DNA of 64,000 nucleotides. It comes from Deltaproteobacteria bacterium (GTDB taxonomy: Bacteria > Desulfobacterota > DSM-4660 > Desulfatiglandales > Desulfatiglandaceae). This document shows, one piece after another, positions 9,823-19,100 of this stretch. Numbering within the stretch: position 1 is the stretch's first letter; each line of letters starts with the position of its first letter. Location: NCBI GenBank assembly GCA_021737785.1, contig JAIPDI010000022.1, forward strand, positions 22,625 to 86,624, read 5' to 3'. Under the pieces are notes generated by a model. The model was not told the origin of the DNA. It saw nothing but the letters and a program-made list of their open reading frames with translations, and did no database searches. The translations under genes and the position numbers were made by a program.

Positions 9823-9886
9823 GCCTCCCTCACCTTCCGGCCCAGGCTATCTGTTGTAAAGGGCTTTCCAAATGAAATGGACCCCT
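9823..9886 (-). pseudogene. Remnant of a receiver-domain C-terminus
   Basis: Minus-strand bases just after the stop of the MASE3 gene align closely with the coding sequence for the last ~25 residues of the hybrid kinase at 16101-20090 (EGVHFIEKPFT...RKVREAMG). The first part can still be read as EGVHFIWKALYNR before an in-frame TAG, and after a frame change as GRKVREAIG. It is therefore a decayed tail of a hybrid-kinase receiver, left behind by a deletion or gene conversion in this tandem kinase family. Confidence 0.75.
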
Positions 9887-11401
9887 TCAGCCTTTTTCTC
9901 CTTGGCCCTCCGGAAACATCTCTTCATAACACTCTGGGTAGAGTTCCCTGGCACATTCGGGACAGACGCTATGGCTGAACCGGACCTCGGAATGGGTGGT
10001 GATATAGGCCTCTACCTGCTGCCAGTATCCCTTGTCATCCCGGATCTTTTTGCAGGAGGCACAGATGGGGAGCATGCCGCTCAGTTTCCTGATCTGCGAG
10101 AGGGCGGTCTGAAGTTCCTGGATCAGCTTTTCCCGCTCCTCTTCCTGCTGCTTTCGGTCGGATATATCCCGAATGGTTTCGATAGCCCCTATCACTGCCC
10201 CATTTTCGTCACGAAACACAGATGCCTTGTTCCAGAGGGTGCCGCCCGGGGCGACCAGGCTGTTGACCGTCTCGGAGACCAGTGCATCCCCTTGTTTTTT
10301 GACGTAATGGTAGGTCTTCTGGGTCTCTTCATCCCACGCATGCACCAGATCGATCAAGACGGGCCGCTTTTTCCCGTAGAATGGAATGGCATATTCATAA
10401 TCTCCCTTGCCGACCATCTCTTCTGACCGGATACCTGTCATTTTCTCAAGCGCACGATTCCAGGCAACCACCTTCCCTTGTCTATCAATGACAAAGGTGG
10501 CATCGGGAAGAAAGTCGATAATCTGGGACAGGCGTTGTTCGGACTGCCTCAGGTTTCGAAACAGAAGATCATAGGGTTTCTTGAGCCCGGTTTGAATAAT
10601 GGCCTTGTATATCAGGTAAAAGGAGATGAGTTTGCAGAAATGACCCACCATGTTGGAGAGCCCGTGCACACTCACATAGAAGGTAAAGGCCAGTTCTGCT
10701 ACGATCGTGATGCTGATGGACGCCGACAGCCATTGAAACACATCTCGATCGAACTCGTGACGATTTCTGAACAGGACCGCAAGGGCGGCCAGGAGGATCG
10801 CCGAGATGATATATTCACTGATTTTTTTGAAAGGGGTCAGCCCTCTCCCCTCGATAAAACAGGATGGGAATATGGGCCATAGAAAAAGAGATGCCAGGAC
10901 CAGGAGCGTCAGCAGGCTGTAGGCCCCCAAGGCCATGCCCGATCTCAGGCGTCGACGCAAGAAAAACGGCGCGATGAGGAGGGAGAGGCTTTGCATATAC
11001 CGGGCCGTAATCCAGAGCTGGGTGGGGAGATCGGCGCCATTGCCCTGGAAGATGGGCATCCCCTTGTATGCGAGGGTATGGATGAGGTCCAGAAAGGCAA
11101 CAAACAGGTAGGCGATGCCCAGGAACAGGAGATAGTTATTGTCAAGGAGGCGTCGGGAGTTCCATGCAATGATGAAAATCCCGCAGCCGACAACAATGCT
11201 GAACAGCTCCACAAGGGTATGGAACAAGAGGTAATCGTGGAGGGTCGAGAGGTAAAGCCCAAACAGAATGACGGCAGACACTGCCAGGCCGCCAAGCCTG
11301 TTGGCACGGAAAGAGTCCTGATACGCCCTTTCTGCGTCTTCACCAATCCTTTTCTGAACCGCGGCGGGTGCTGATCCGGTTTCCTTGTTATATGTGTTCA
11401 T
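9887..11401 (-). CDS. MASE3 membrane sensor with PAS domain and C-terminal Cys-rich domain
   Basis: 504 residues. Residues ~30-270 form a seven- to eight-span membrane sensor with the signatures of MASE3 (LSTLHDYLLFHTLVELFS, LIHTLAYKGMPIF, ITARYMQSLSLLIAPFF). A PAS domain follows (IIDFLPDATFVIDRQGKVVAWN), then a coiled coil and a short C-terminal module with CASCKKIRDDKGYW and CPECARELYPEC, which looks zinc-binding. There is no kinase, cyclase or phosphodiesterase domain, so the output is unknown. The ATG overlaps the stop of the HD-GYP gene by four bases (ATGA), a sign of coupled translation and of joint function in c-di-GMP signalling. Confidence 0.85.
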   Translation of the reverse strand: MNTYNKETGSAPAAVQKRIGEDAERAYQDSFRANRLGGLAVSAVILFGLYLSTLHDYLLFHTLVELFSIVVGCGIFIIAWNSRRLLDNNYLLFLGIAYLFVAFLDLIHTLAYKGMPIFQGNGADLPTQLWITARYMQSLSLLIAPFFLRRRLRSGMALGAYSLLTLLVLASLFLWPIFPSCFIEGRGLTPFKKISEYIISAILLAALAVLFRNRHEFDRDVFQWLSASISITIVAELAFTFYVSVHGLSNMVGHFCKLISFYLIYKAIIQTGLKKPYDLLFRNLRQSEQRLSQIIDFLPDATFVIDRQGKVVAWNRALEKMTGIRSEEMVGKGDYEYAIPFYGKKRPVLIDLVHAWDEETQKTYHYVKKQGDALVSETVNSLVAPGGTLWNKASVFRDENGAVIGAIETIRDISDRKQQEEEREKLIQELQTALSQIRKLSGMLPICASCKKIRDDKGYWQQVEAYITTHSEVRFSHSVCPECARELYPECYEEMFPEGQGEKG

Positions 11402-12441
11402 CCGAACAAAAATCCCTTCTCCCTGAAAAGCTTCAGACAGGCCTTAACCGCTTCCGGGTCATAGAGCCTCGCTGCATTGTCAGCGACCTCGGCCAGGGCC
11501 TCATCCAGGCCGATGGCCGGCCGGTAGGGCCGGTGGGAGGCCATGGCCTCCACCACGTCTGCAACGCAGATGATCCGTGCCTCAAGAAGAATGGCCTCTC
11601 CTTTAAGGCCCTGGGGGTAGCCGGATCCGTCCAGCTTCTCGTGGTGCTGATGCACGATCTGTGCGATGGGCCAGGGAAATTCGACCTCTTTCAGGATATC
11701 GTAGCCGACCTGGGGATGGGTCTTGATGAGGGCCAACTCATAATCGGCGAGACGGGTGGGTTTACTCAGGATGCCGGCCGGAATGGTTATCTTGCCCAGG
11801 TCGTGGATCATGCCTGCCATACGAATCCCCTCGATCTGATCCTTCGGCAGCCCCATTTCCCGTGCCATGGCAGCGGACAAGACGGCCACCCGATGCTGGT
11901 GCCCGGAGGTGTAAGGGTCCCTCGATTCAACGGTCAGGCCCATGGCCCGGATAATCCCCTCCATGGCCCTGCGCAGGCTGGCGGTGCGTTCTTCCACCAT
12001 CTGCTCCAGGTCCCGGCGATAGCGCCGGTTGGCGATCTCAAGGTCCCGCCGGCGCAGACTGTTTCGAACATTGATCAATACCTCGTTTATGTCCAGGGGT
12101 TTGACAATATAACCGTATATCCCGGCCTCTATGGCGCTGTCTGCAACCTGGGGATCGTCTACGCCCGTCACCATGATGACCGCCGTGTCTTTGTACGCCA
12201 CATCGATGTGCTTGGCCAGACTGACCCCCGACTCTCCGGGCATGTTCACGTCGCAGAGGACCAGCTCATAGGCCTGGGCTTCGAGGCATTTTCGGGCCTC
12301 CTTGGCATCGGCAGACAGGGTGCAGGCGTATCCCTTTCGGGTCAACATTCGGTTCAGCATGCGCCGGATCTGTTCTTCATCATCCACGATAAGGATCTGG
12401 GGCGCCTTCGGATGGTTGATTGTTGGTTGTTGATTGTCCAT
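11398..12441 (-). CDS. Response regulator with HD-GYP phosphodiesterase domain
   Basis: 347 residues from the ATG at 12441 (GAGAGG upstream); an ATG at 12489 would add 16 residues that are only translated repeat sequence. Receiver domain with phospho-acceptor about Asp64 (CDVNMPGESG), then an HD-GYP domain with HDLGK, KTHPQVGYDIL and HHEKLDGSGYP, all the metal-binding residues of c-di-GMP phosphodiesterases of the RpfG type. Even the first residues (MDNQQPTINHPK) come from a word-like repeat at 12414-12439. Coupled to the MASE3 gene downstream; likely degrades c-di-GMP in response to a kinase of this cluster. Confidence 0.92.
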   Translation of the reverse strand: MDNQQPTINHPKAPQILIVDDEEQIRRMLNRMLTRKGYACTLSADAKEARKCLEAQAYELVLCDVNMPGESGVSLAKHIDVAYKDTAVIMVTGVDDPQVADSAIEAGIYGYIVKPLDINEVLINVRNSLRRRDLEIANRRYRRDLEQMVEERTASLRRAMEGIIRAMGLTVESRDPYTSGHQHRVAVLSAAMAREMGLPKDQIEGIRMAGMIHDLGKITIPAGILSKPTRLADYELALIKTHPQVGYDILKEVEFPWPIAQIVHQHHEKLDGSGYPQGLKGEAILLEARIICVADVVEAMASHRPYRPAIGLDEALAEVADNAARLYDPEAVKACLKLFREKGFLFG

Positions 12442-12487
12442 TGACAAACCTCTCAAACGCGGAACTCGGATCGCGGAACTCGGAAGC
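12414..12487. repeat. STRR-like repeats, two word families
   Basis: Two adjoining short-repeat tracts: GGTTGATTGTTGGTTGTTGATTG (12414-12436, units of TGGTTGAT type) inside the first codons of the HD-GYP gene, and CGCGGAACTCGGATCGCGGAACTCGG (12458-12483) in the gap to the four-helix-bundle gene. Confidence 0.7.
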
Positions 12488-12493
12488 AATAAT

Positions 12494-12913
12494 CTATTTC
12501 TTCCGTTTCCTTGCAGTGTTTATAGAAGCTACCACCATAGCGACAATTTCATTAGCTTCTTTGTACAGGTCTGCCGTTCTGCTCTCATCCATCAAGCCGG
12601 ATTCTATGATGAGTTCGATCCAATACATGGTCTCGTCCGCTTCCTCCTCAACAATCCCCATCTTGTTGATGAAATCGGCCGTTGACCGTGCCCTTTTGGC
12701 CGACCGGTAGTTGGCCCCCACACTGGTCCCGCAACGCAGTAGTTGACCCCGAATGACCCTTCCTTCATGCGTTTCCGGCAAGGTACTGGCCAGACGAATA
12801 ACTCGCAATGCGAATTGCTTTGTCCTTTCTTTCAATACATCTTTCGAACGGGGAAGTCGGAGCTCGGAACGTGGAGTGGAAAATATGTCGGTTTTTTTGT
12901 CTTTTTCGGTCAT
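12494..12913 (-). CDS. Four-helix-bundle protein (S23 / TIGR02436-like)
   Basis: 139 residues from the ATG at 12913, which has AAGGGAGA upstream; the ATG at 12961 has no such site. The core is the family signature: FALRVIRLASTLP, LLRCGTSVGANYRSAKRAR, DFINKMGIVEEEADETMYWIELI. Relatives are the 23S rRNA intervening-sequence proteins and the Avd protein of diversity-generating retroelements; their role outside those settings is unknown. Residues ~10-23 (STPRSELRLPRS) are translated short repeats inserted between the start codon and the conserved core. Repeats also border the gene on both sides. A second member of this family begins at 63755. Confidence 0.85.
   Translation of the reverse strand: MTEKDKKTDIFSTPRSELRLPRSKDVLKERTKQFALRVIRLASTLPETHEGRVIRGQLLRCGTSVGANYRSAKRARSTADFINKMGIVEEEADETMYWIELIIESGLMDESRTADLYKEANEIVAMVVASINTARKRKK
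12845..12879. repeat. STRR-like repeat within the four-helix-bundle gene
   Basis: Units of GGAAGTCGGAGCTCGGAACGTGGAG type. In frame within the four-helix-bundle coding sequence, adding an unconserved stretch near the N-terminus without breaking the frame. Confidence 0.7.
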
Positions 12914-12997
12914 GTCAAAATCTCCCTTGCTTGAATTTGCAGTTGGGAACTGGATGCTCAAAACTCAGAAGTATGAAATGGAAGACCTCTTCTCAGC

Positions 12998-13083
12998 CTT
13001 CCGCGCTCCGCGTTCCGATTTCCGCGTTCGTCATATTCCTCTCTTCACTCAGCTCCGCGTTCCGAGCTCCGACTTCCGCGTTC
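12998..13083. repeat. STRR-like repeats (TTCCGCGCTCCG family)
   Basis: Two tracts of CTCCGCGTTCCGATTTCCGCGTTC type separated by CATATTCCTCTCTTCACT. They are inverted relative to the tract at 12845-12879 and fill the space between the four-helix-bundle gene and the end of the next kinase gene. Confidence 0.75.
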
Positions 13084-13084
13084 A

Positions 13085-16048
13085 TCACGTTCCCAACGTT
13101 TCCCTCACCTTCAAACACAGCGATTCAGGGGTAAACGGCTTCTGAAGAAAGGTCGCGTCCGAATCCAGGGCGCCGGCATGTGACAGGTCCCTGTCAGGAA
13201 ACCCCGACATGTAAAGGACCTTAATCCCCGGACGCTGGGTCCGAATGCTCCCGGCCAGTTCCTGCCCCCCCATCCTCGGCATCACCACGTCAGTGATAAG
13301 GAGATGAATCTCTCCCTTGAATGCCTCGCTCACTCGAAGGGCTTCCTCGCCATCGCCGGCGGTCAGGACCCGGTACCCGGCCTTTTCAAGGGCCTTGACG
13401 GCCAGTTCCCGGAGCGGTGCATTGTCTTCCGCCACCAGCACCACCTCGCCGCCGGCCTCTGTTTCTGCCGTCTCCTCTTTCAATACCCTCCTCGGGACGT
13501 CTTCGGCCCTGGGGAGGTAGATCTTCATGATGGTTCCCATGCCGGGTTGGCTGTAGGGCCAGATAAAGCCCTCGCTCTGCTTGACGATGCCATAGACCGT
13601 GGACAGCCCCAGCCCTGTGCCGGCCCCCCGCTCCTTGGTGGTAAAAAAAGGCTCGAATATCCGCTCCTGGAGGGTCTTATCCATGCCGGGTCCGGTGTCG
13701 GTCACTGCCAGCATCACAAAGGATCCAGGCTCTCCGGCGACGTCATGGGCATGGAAAAATGCCGTGTCCAGCTCCACATTGGCCGTCTCCACGGTCAGGG
13801 TCCCGCCCTCCGGCATGACGTCCCTGGCGTTGACCGCCAGGTTCATGATCACCTGTTCCATCTGTCCCACGTCCCCCCGGATCTTCCACAGCCCCGGCGC
13901 CGGGATCATCCGCAGCTCGATGCTCTCCCTGACCAGACGCCGAAGGAGCTTGTCCATATCCTCAACCACGTCGTTGAGGTCGAGGATCTCCATCTGACGC
14001 GGCTCTCTCCGGCTGAAGGTCATAAGCTGCCGGGTCAGCATGGCCCCCCGCTCGCCGGCCTTTCGAATCTCTTCCATATCCTCCCTGAGGGGATCGTCTT
14101 TCGGCAGATCGGCCTGGGCCAGCTGCGCATTGCCGATGATCGTGGTAAGGAGGTTGTTGAAATCGTGGGCCACGCCCCCGGCCAAGATCCCGATGGACTC
14201 CATCCTATGGGCCTGATGGAGCTGGGACTGCAACTTGTCATGCGCCTCTTCCGCCCGCTTGCGATCAGTGATATCCGTTATAAAGTTGAGCGTTGCCGGT
14301 TTTCCTTCCCACTCGATCAAGACGATATTGCTCTCCGCCCACCTGACCGCGCCCTCCCTGGTGATAACTCGAAAGGGATTTACCCCGGGCCCGGCCGCAC
14401 CCTTCAATTGATTTATATGCCGCTCGGCCACTGTTTCTCTATCGTCCGGATGGATGTAATCACTAAAGGGCTTTCCAATCAATTCCTCAGGGAGATACCC
14501 CGTAACATCCGAAATCCTCCGGTTCACGAACATGATTTGCCCATCCTGTGCCACCAAGATGACTTCACCGGCATTCTCCACCAGCACCCTGTACTTCTTT
14601 TCGTTCTCCTGGAGGGCCTCCTCTGCCCGTCTCCGTTGTGTCTCATCGCTGTAAACCGAAACAACATCCCCCGAGGGCAGCTTGTACACAAAATTTTCCC
14701 GCCATCCGGCAATCCGCCCATCCTTATAGGTAGATATCGGGTGTCTCTCAGCCGTTCCGGTACGCCACACCCTTTGAAGGACCTCGAACAGGCCGAATTC
14801 CTTGACCCCGGGAAACACCTCGGTTACGCGACGGCCGATCAGGTCTTTCCGATCCACGTGATCGATTCGCTCCCCGGCCGAATTGAACTCGATAAATACG
14901 AAGTCCTCGCCATTGTCCACGGCCTCGTATACCGCGATGCCGTTTCGCGTGTTTTCAAATATCCCTTTGTACCTGGCATGACTGTCGCGCAATCCCCTTT
15001 CCGCCTTCTCGCGCTCCCTGATTTCCCGAACCAGATCGGCGGTCCTTTCCCCGACGCGTTGTTCCAGTTCATTATGGGCCTTTTGAAGGGCCTCCTCCGC
15101 CTGCTTGCGCTCGCTGATCTCATGCTTCAACCGCTCATTGATGATCGTCAGTTCCCGGGTCCGCTCAGCCACCAGTTTTTCCAGCCGGTGCTGAAAAAGG
15201 CTGCTGATCCCTTCGCCCGGCACCACTCCGCCTGTGCGAATCCCCCTCACAACGCCCGCCACCGCCACAAGAAAATAGACGGCCCCGAGATACTGGGCCG
15301 ATCTCCCCAACCATCCGATGGGACAGCCCACGGTTTTGGGGACGAGCACGCAGAAGAGACCGATGGCTATCAGAAAGAGCCCGAGACCGTACCAGTACTG
15401 AAAGGGGGCCCGCGAGCGGAGGAATAAAAGACCGACCAGCCCGGCAGAGAGAGCGAACAGGCCGACCGCACTCCCCAGTACGACCTGCCGGATCAGGGTG
15501 GGGCCCACGCCCTGAATAAAGAAGACCGGCGTGAACCCGTTGAGGGCCGCCATGAGCCACAGTCCCATAACCAGGACCATCCCGAGATAAAGGCCCGCCA
15601 CGGTGATCCGCCTGCGCCTCGGGCTGGATTCCGGTTCGATGCCGGCCAGGACAATTGCGGCGCCGGCGCAGTGAAAGGCCCCAGCCAGGAAAAAGCCCAT
15701 GTTGTAGAAGGTAACGGCCTTGTTGGGCCCGTCTGCATCGCCGATGAGAAGGCCGGTCACGGAGGCGCTCAGTCCCATGAGGAAGGCCCCGCAACTGAGG
15801 CCGAGAAGACCCATGGACCCGCTGCCCAGATAGGCCTTGATGGTGAAGTAGACGATGATGGCAGGGATCAGCGAGAGAAAGACCCCGTTCAGAAGCGTGA
15901 GGAGCCAGGGGGATTCAAACACGACCTCTGCATAGTCCGTGGCCGTGAAGAGGGCCAAAAGGACGATCAGCGCGGGAACCGGGAGTGCGGCGAGCGCCCT
16001 CCCCAAACGGGAAGCGGTATTACGATTCCATAACTTCGGACTGCTCAT
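13085..16048 (-). CDS. Hybrid histidine kinase with multi-span membrane sensor
   Basis: 987 residues. Residues 1-270 contain about eight hydrophobic spans (for example ALPVPALIVLLALFTATDYA and VVLGSAVGLFALSAGLVGL), a membrane sensor I cannot name. A long coiled coil (LEKLVAERTRELTIINERL) leads to two PAS domains (YKGIFENTRNGIAVYEA; YRVLVENAGEVILVAQDG), HisKA (GVAHDFNNLLTTIIGNAQ), HATPase (DTGPGMDKTLQERIFEPFF; GTGLGLSTVYGIV) and a C-terminal receiver (LLITDVVMPRMGG, FLQKPFTP). The receiver would act as internal phosphoryl intermediate or brake. It lies 52 bp downstream of the double-SBP kinase gene. Confidence 0.9.
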   Translation of the reverse strand: MSSPKLWNRNTASRLGRALAALPVPALIVLLALFTATDYAEVVFESPWLLTLLNGVFLSLIPAIIVYFTIKAYLGSGSMGLLGLSCGAFLMGLSASVTGLLIGDADGPNKAVTFYNMGFFLAGAFHCAGAAIVLAGIEPESSPRRRRITVAGLYLGMVLVMGLWLMAALNGFTPVFFIQGVGPTLIRQVVLGSAVGLFALSAGLVGLLFLRSRAPFQYWYGLGLFLIAIGLFCVLVPKTVGCPIGWLGRSAQYLGAVYFLVAVAGVVRGIRTGGVVPGEGISSLFQHRLEKLVAERTRELTIINERLKHEISERKQAEEALQKAHNELEQRVGERTADLVREIREREKAERGLRDSHARYKGIFENTRNGIAVYEAVDNGEDFVFIEFNSAGERIDHVDRKDLIGRRVTEVFPGVKEFGLFEVLQRVWRTGTAERHPISTYKDGRIAGWRENFVYKLPSGDVVSVYSDETQRRRAEEALQENEKKYRVLVENAGEVILVAQDGQIMFVNRRISDVTGYLPEELIGKPFSDYIHPDDRETVAERHINQLKGAAGPGVNPFRVITREGAVRWAESNIVLIEWEGKPATLNFITDITDRKRAEEAHDKLQSQLHQAHRMESIGILAGGVAHDFNNLLTTIIGNAQLAQADLPKDDPLREDMEEIRKAGERGAMLTRQLMTFSRREPRQMEILDLNDVVEDMDKLLRRLVRESIELRMIPAPGLWKIRGDVGQMEQVIMNLAVNARDVMPEGGTLTVETANVELDTAFFHAHDVAGEPGSFVMLAVTDTGPGMDKTLQERIFEPFFTTKERGAGTGLGLSTVYGIVKQSEGFIWPYSQPGMGTIMKIYLPRAEDVPRRVLKEETAETEAGGEVVLVAEDNAPLRELAVKALEKAGYRVLTAGDGEEALRVSEAFKGEIHLLITDVVMPRMGGQELAGSIRTQRPGIKVLYMSGFPDRDLSHAGALDSDATFLQKPFTPESLCLKVRETLGT

Positions 16049-16068
16049 GCCCTTTCACCCTCCGTTCC

Positions 16069-16137
16069 TCCTTCTCCATTCTTCCTTCTTCACTTTTCCC
16101 TCAGCTCCGCGTTCCGACTTCCGCGTTCCGCGTTCCC
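16069..16137. repeat. STRR-like repeats between two kinase genes
   Basis: TCCTCCTTCTCCATTCTTCCTTCTTCACTT followed by AGCTCCGCGTTCCGACTTCCGCGTTCCGCGTTC in the numbered span. The second tract encodes the last ten residues (GTRNAEVGTRS) of the kinase at 16101-20090, a tail not expected in a receiver domain. Confidence 0.72.
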
Positions 16138-19100
16138 ATCGCCTCCCTCACCTTCCGGGCCAGGCCTTCCTGGGTAAAGGGTTTTTCGATAAAATGGACT
16201 CCTTCATCCAGCACCCCCTGGTGGGCGATGACGTTGGCCGTATACCCGGACATGAACAGGACACCGATGTTCGGACGGATCTGCATGATCTCCGCCGCCA
16301 GGTCTTTTCCGCTCATCTTGGGGAGCACCACGTCCGTCATGAGGAGGTGGATCTCACCGGTATGGTCCCGGGCAATGGTGAGTGCCCCTGAGGGGGTCGC
16401 CGATGTCAGCACACGATAACCCATATTTTCGAGAAGCCGTTGGGCCAATCGCAGCACCGACGCCTCATCCTCCACAATCAGGATGGTCTCGCCGCGGCCC
16501 TGAGGCACTTCGGTCCGGGCCGCCTCTATGACCTCCTCCGCCGCTCCAAGATGCCTGGGCAGGTAGATCTTGATGCTGGTCCCTTTGCCCGGCTCGCTGT
16601 AGACGTTCACAAAGCCCTGGTTCTGCTTCACAATGCCGTACACCGTGGAAAGCCCCAGCCCTGTTCCCTTTCCCACCTCCTTGGTGGTGAAAAAGGGCTC
16701 GAATGCATTGGTCAGGGTCTCCTTGTCCATGCCGGAGCCGTTGTCGCTCACCGCCAGCATTACATAATCGCCGGGTGCAAATTCCGGGCGGTCGGCACAA
16801 TAATTCTTATCCAGCACCACGTTCTCCGTTTCAATGGTGATCTTGCCCACCCCTGAAATGGCGTCCCGCGCGTTGACGCAGAGGTTGGCCAGGATCTGGT
16901 CGATCTGGGCCGGATCCATCTTGACCGGCCAGAGATTGGTGTCAGGCTCCCAGGATAGATCGATGTCTTCCCCGATGAGCCGTCTCAGCATCTTGAGCAT
17001 CCCCTCCACGGTCTCGTTTAAATCCAGGGCCTTCGGCGCGATGGTCTGCTTCCGGGCAAAGGCCAGAAGTTGCCGAACGATGTCAATAGACTGCTTCCCG
17101 GCCTTCATGACCTCCTGAAGCTTTCCGTAGAGAGAATCTGTCTTGTCCAGGCCCTCCATCGCCAGTTCCGTGTACCCGAGGATCACGCTCAGTTTGTTGT
17201 TGAAATCGTGGGCCACGCCTCCCGCCAACCGGCCGACCGATTCCATCTTTTGGGCCTGATTGAGCTGGGCCTGAAGTTTCTCGCGCTCTTCCTCGGCCCG
17301 CCGCCGTTCGGTGATGTCTGTGTTGAATCCGTGCCAGAGGATGCTGCCGTCTGCCAATTTCTCTGGTGACGACTCGCCATGGAGCCATTTGACCGGTCTG
17401 CCGGGAATCTGAACCCGATATTCACATTGCCAGGTGGTCATGCGTTTGGCAGACAATTCAATTGAATCGGTTACCCTGCCCAAATCCTCGGGAAAAATCA
17501 CCCTGATTATTGGAGAGAAATCTTCCTTCACGTCTTCCGGCGAACAACCGAAAATGTCCTTGATGGCTTCGGTGGTGAATGGCAGGCAATAGGTTCCGTC
17601 AGGCCTTCTCATGAACTGGTAAATCATTCCGGGAATATGCGCAGACAGTTTCTTAAAGCCCTCGTCACGCTCCCTGAGGACCGCCTCTGCCTGTTTCCGC
17701 TCTGTAATGTCCCGAATGATCATGCTGGAGCGTTGCAGACCATTTTCGTCGGTATAAATGGTTGAAGTGATTTCAGCGGGGAATCGGGTGTTGTCGGCAC
17801 GGATCAGGGTTATTTCGCCTTGCACCTTGCCCGTTTTTGCCCGTTCTTCAAGCCGTTTCTGCAAACGGGGATCGGACACATCCACCAGGGCGTTGCGGCC
17901 CAGTTTCTTGATCTCTTCTGCCGTCCGGCCAAACATCTCGCAGGCCGCTGGATTCACATCAAGGATGGATCCGTCCGGCGCAGTCAATAGAAATGCATCC
18001 AGAGAATGATCAAATAACGAGCGATATTGTATCTCGCTCTTTTGAAGGGCCGCCTCTGTCCGCTTTCGCTGGGTGATGTCTTCCATGGAGGACATGATGC
18101 CGATAACGTCGCCCCGCGCATTGTAGATGGGCGCCGCGGAGAGGCTGGCGTCAAAGAGGCTCCCGTCCTTCCGCTGCCGGACAACCTCCACGCCCGAGAC
18201 CCCGCCGTCTTCCATGATCCTTTTGCGCAGGGCTGAAAACTCATCTTGCATATCCTGGGGGACGATGGGAAGGGGCTTGCCCATGACCTCCCCGGCCGAC
18301 CACCCGAAAATTTTTTCCGCGGATTCGTTCCAGGCCTGCACATTCCCCTCCAGGCCAATGCTGTACAGGGCCACGGGCGAACAGGCGATCATGGCCCGCT
18401 GGAATTCCACGCTCTCCTTCAGTTCCCGCGTCTTGGTCGCCACCTGCCTGCGCAGGGTCCACAACCAGAGGAACACCGCCAGGAGGATGACGATCAGAGG
18501 AAGCAGGACCATGGCCGAGTAGCGGAGGGCATTCATGAGGGACGGGGGCCCCTCTTTGTAGCTGCCCAGCCATTTCTCGTAGATGCGGCGGTATTCGCCG
18601 CTTGTGTCCAGGATCTTCAGCCCTTCGCTGAACTGGGCCAGGATCGCCTTGTGACCACTAGGTGCGGCATAACAGTATTCCAGGGGAAGGAATGCCTGCC
18701 GGCCGAGAACAAGATTCTTCCATCCCCGTTCTTCGATCAGGTAGAGGGAGGAGATTCGTACCGCAAGCGCGCAATCGTGTTTCCCTTCCGCCAGTTCACG
18801 CAATACATCCTCCTGGGTTTCGGCAAGGGAAACCTGGCCCCCCATCCCCTTTGCCACCAGGAAGTCGTGGGCCGCGTCCCCGCGTTGTACCACAATGCGT
18901 TTACTTGCCAGATCGGCAAACGTAGCAGGCGGGTCGCCCTCGCCCCTGCGCACAACGCTGACGTAATGACTCACCATGTGCGGCTGGGTGAAGTCGAACT
19001 TTAAGTCACGTTCAGGCAAATAAAACATGCCCTGCATGACATCAATCTTTCCTTCTTCCATGCCCTGAACGATTTCCGCCCAGGGACCGAGGCGAATCTC

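Noticed and set aside
12494..12913. Four-helix-bundle gene as the Avd of a diversity-generating retroelement
   Set aside because: No reverse transcriptase and no template/variable repeat pair is seen in the window.
13304..15427. 707-codon plus-strand frame opposite a kinase gene
   Set aside because: It mirrors the codons of the minus-strand kinase, has no recognisable domain and is Pro/His/Gly-rich, as expected of an antisense shadow in GC-rich DNA.
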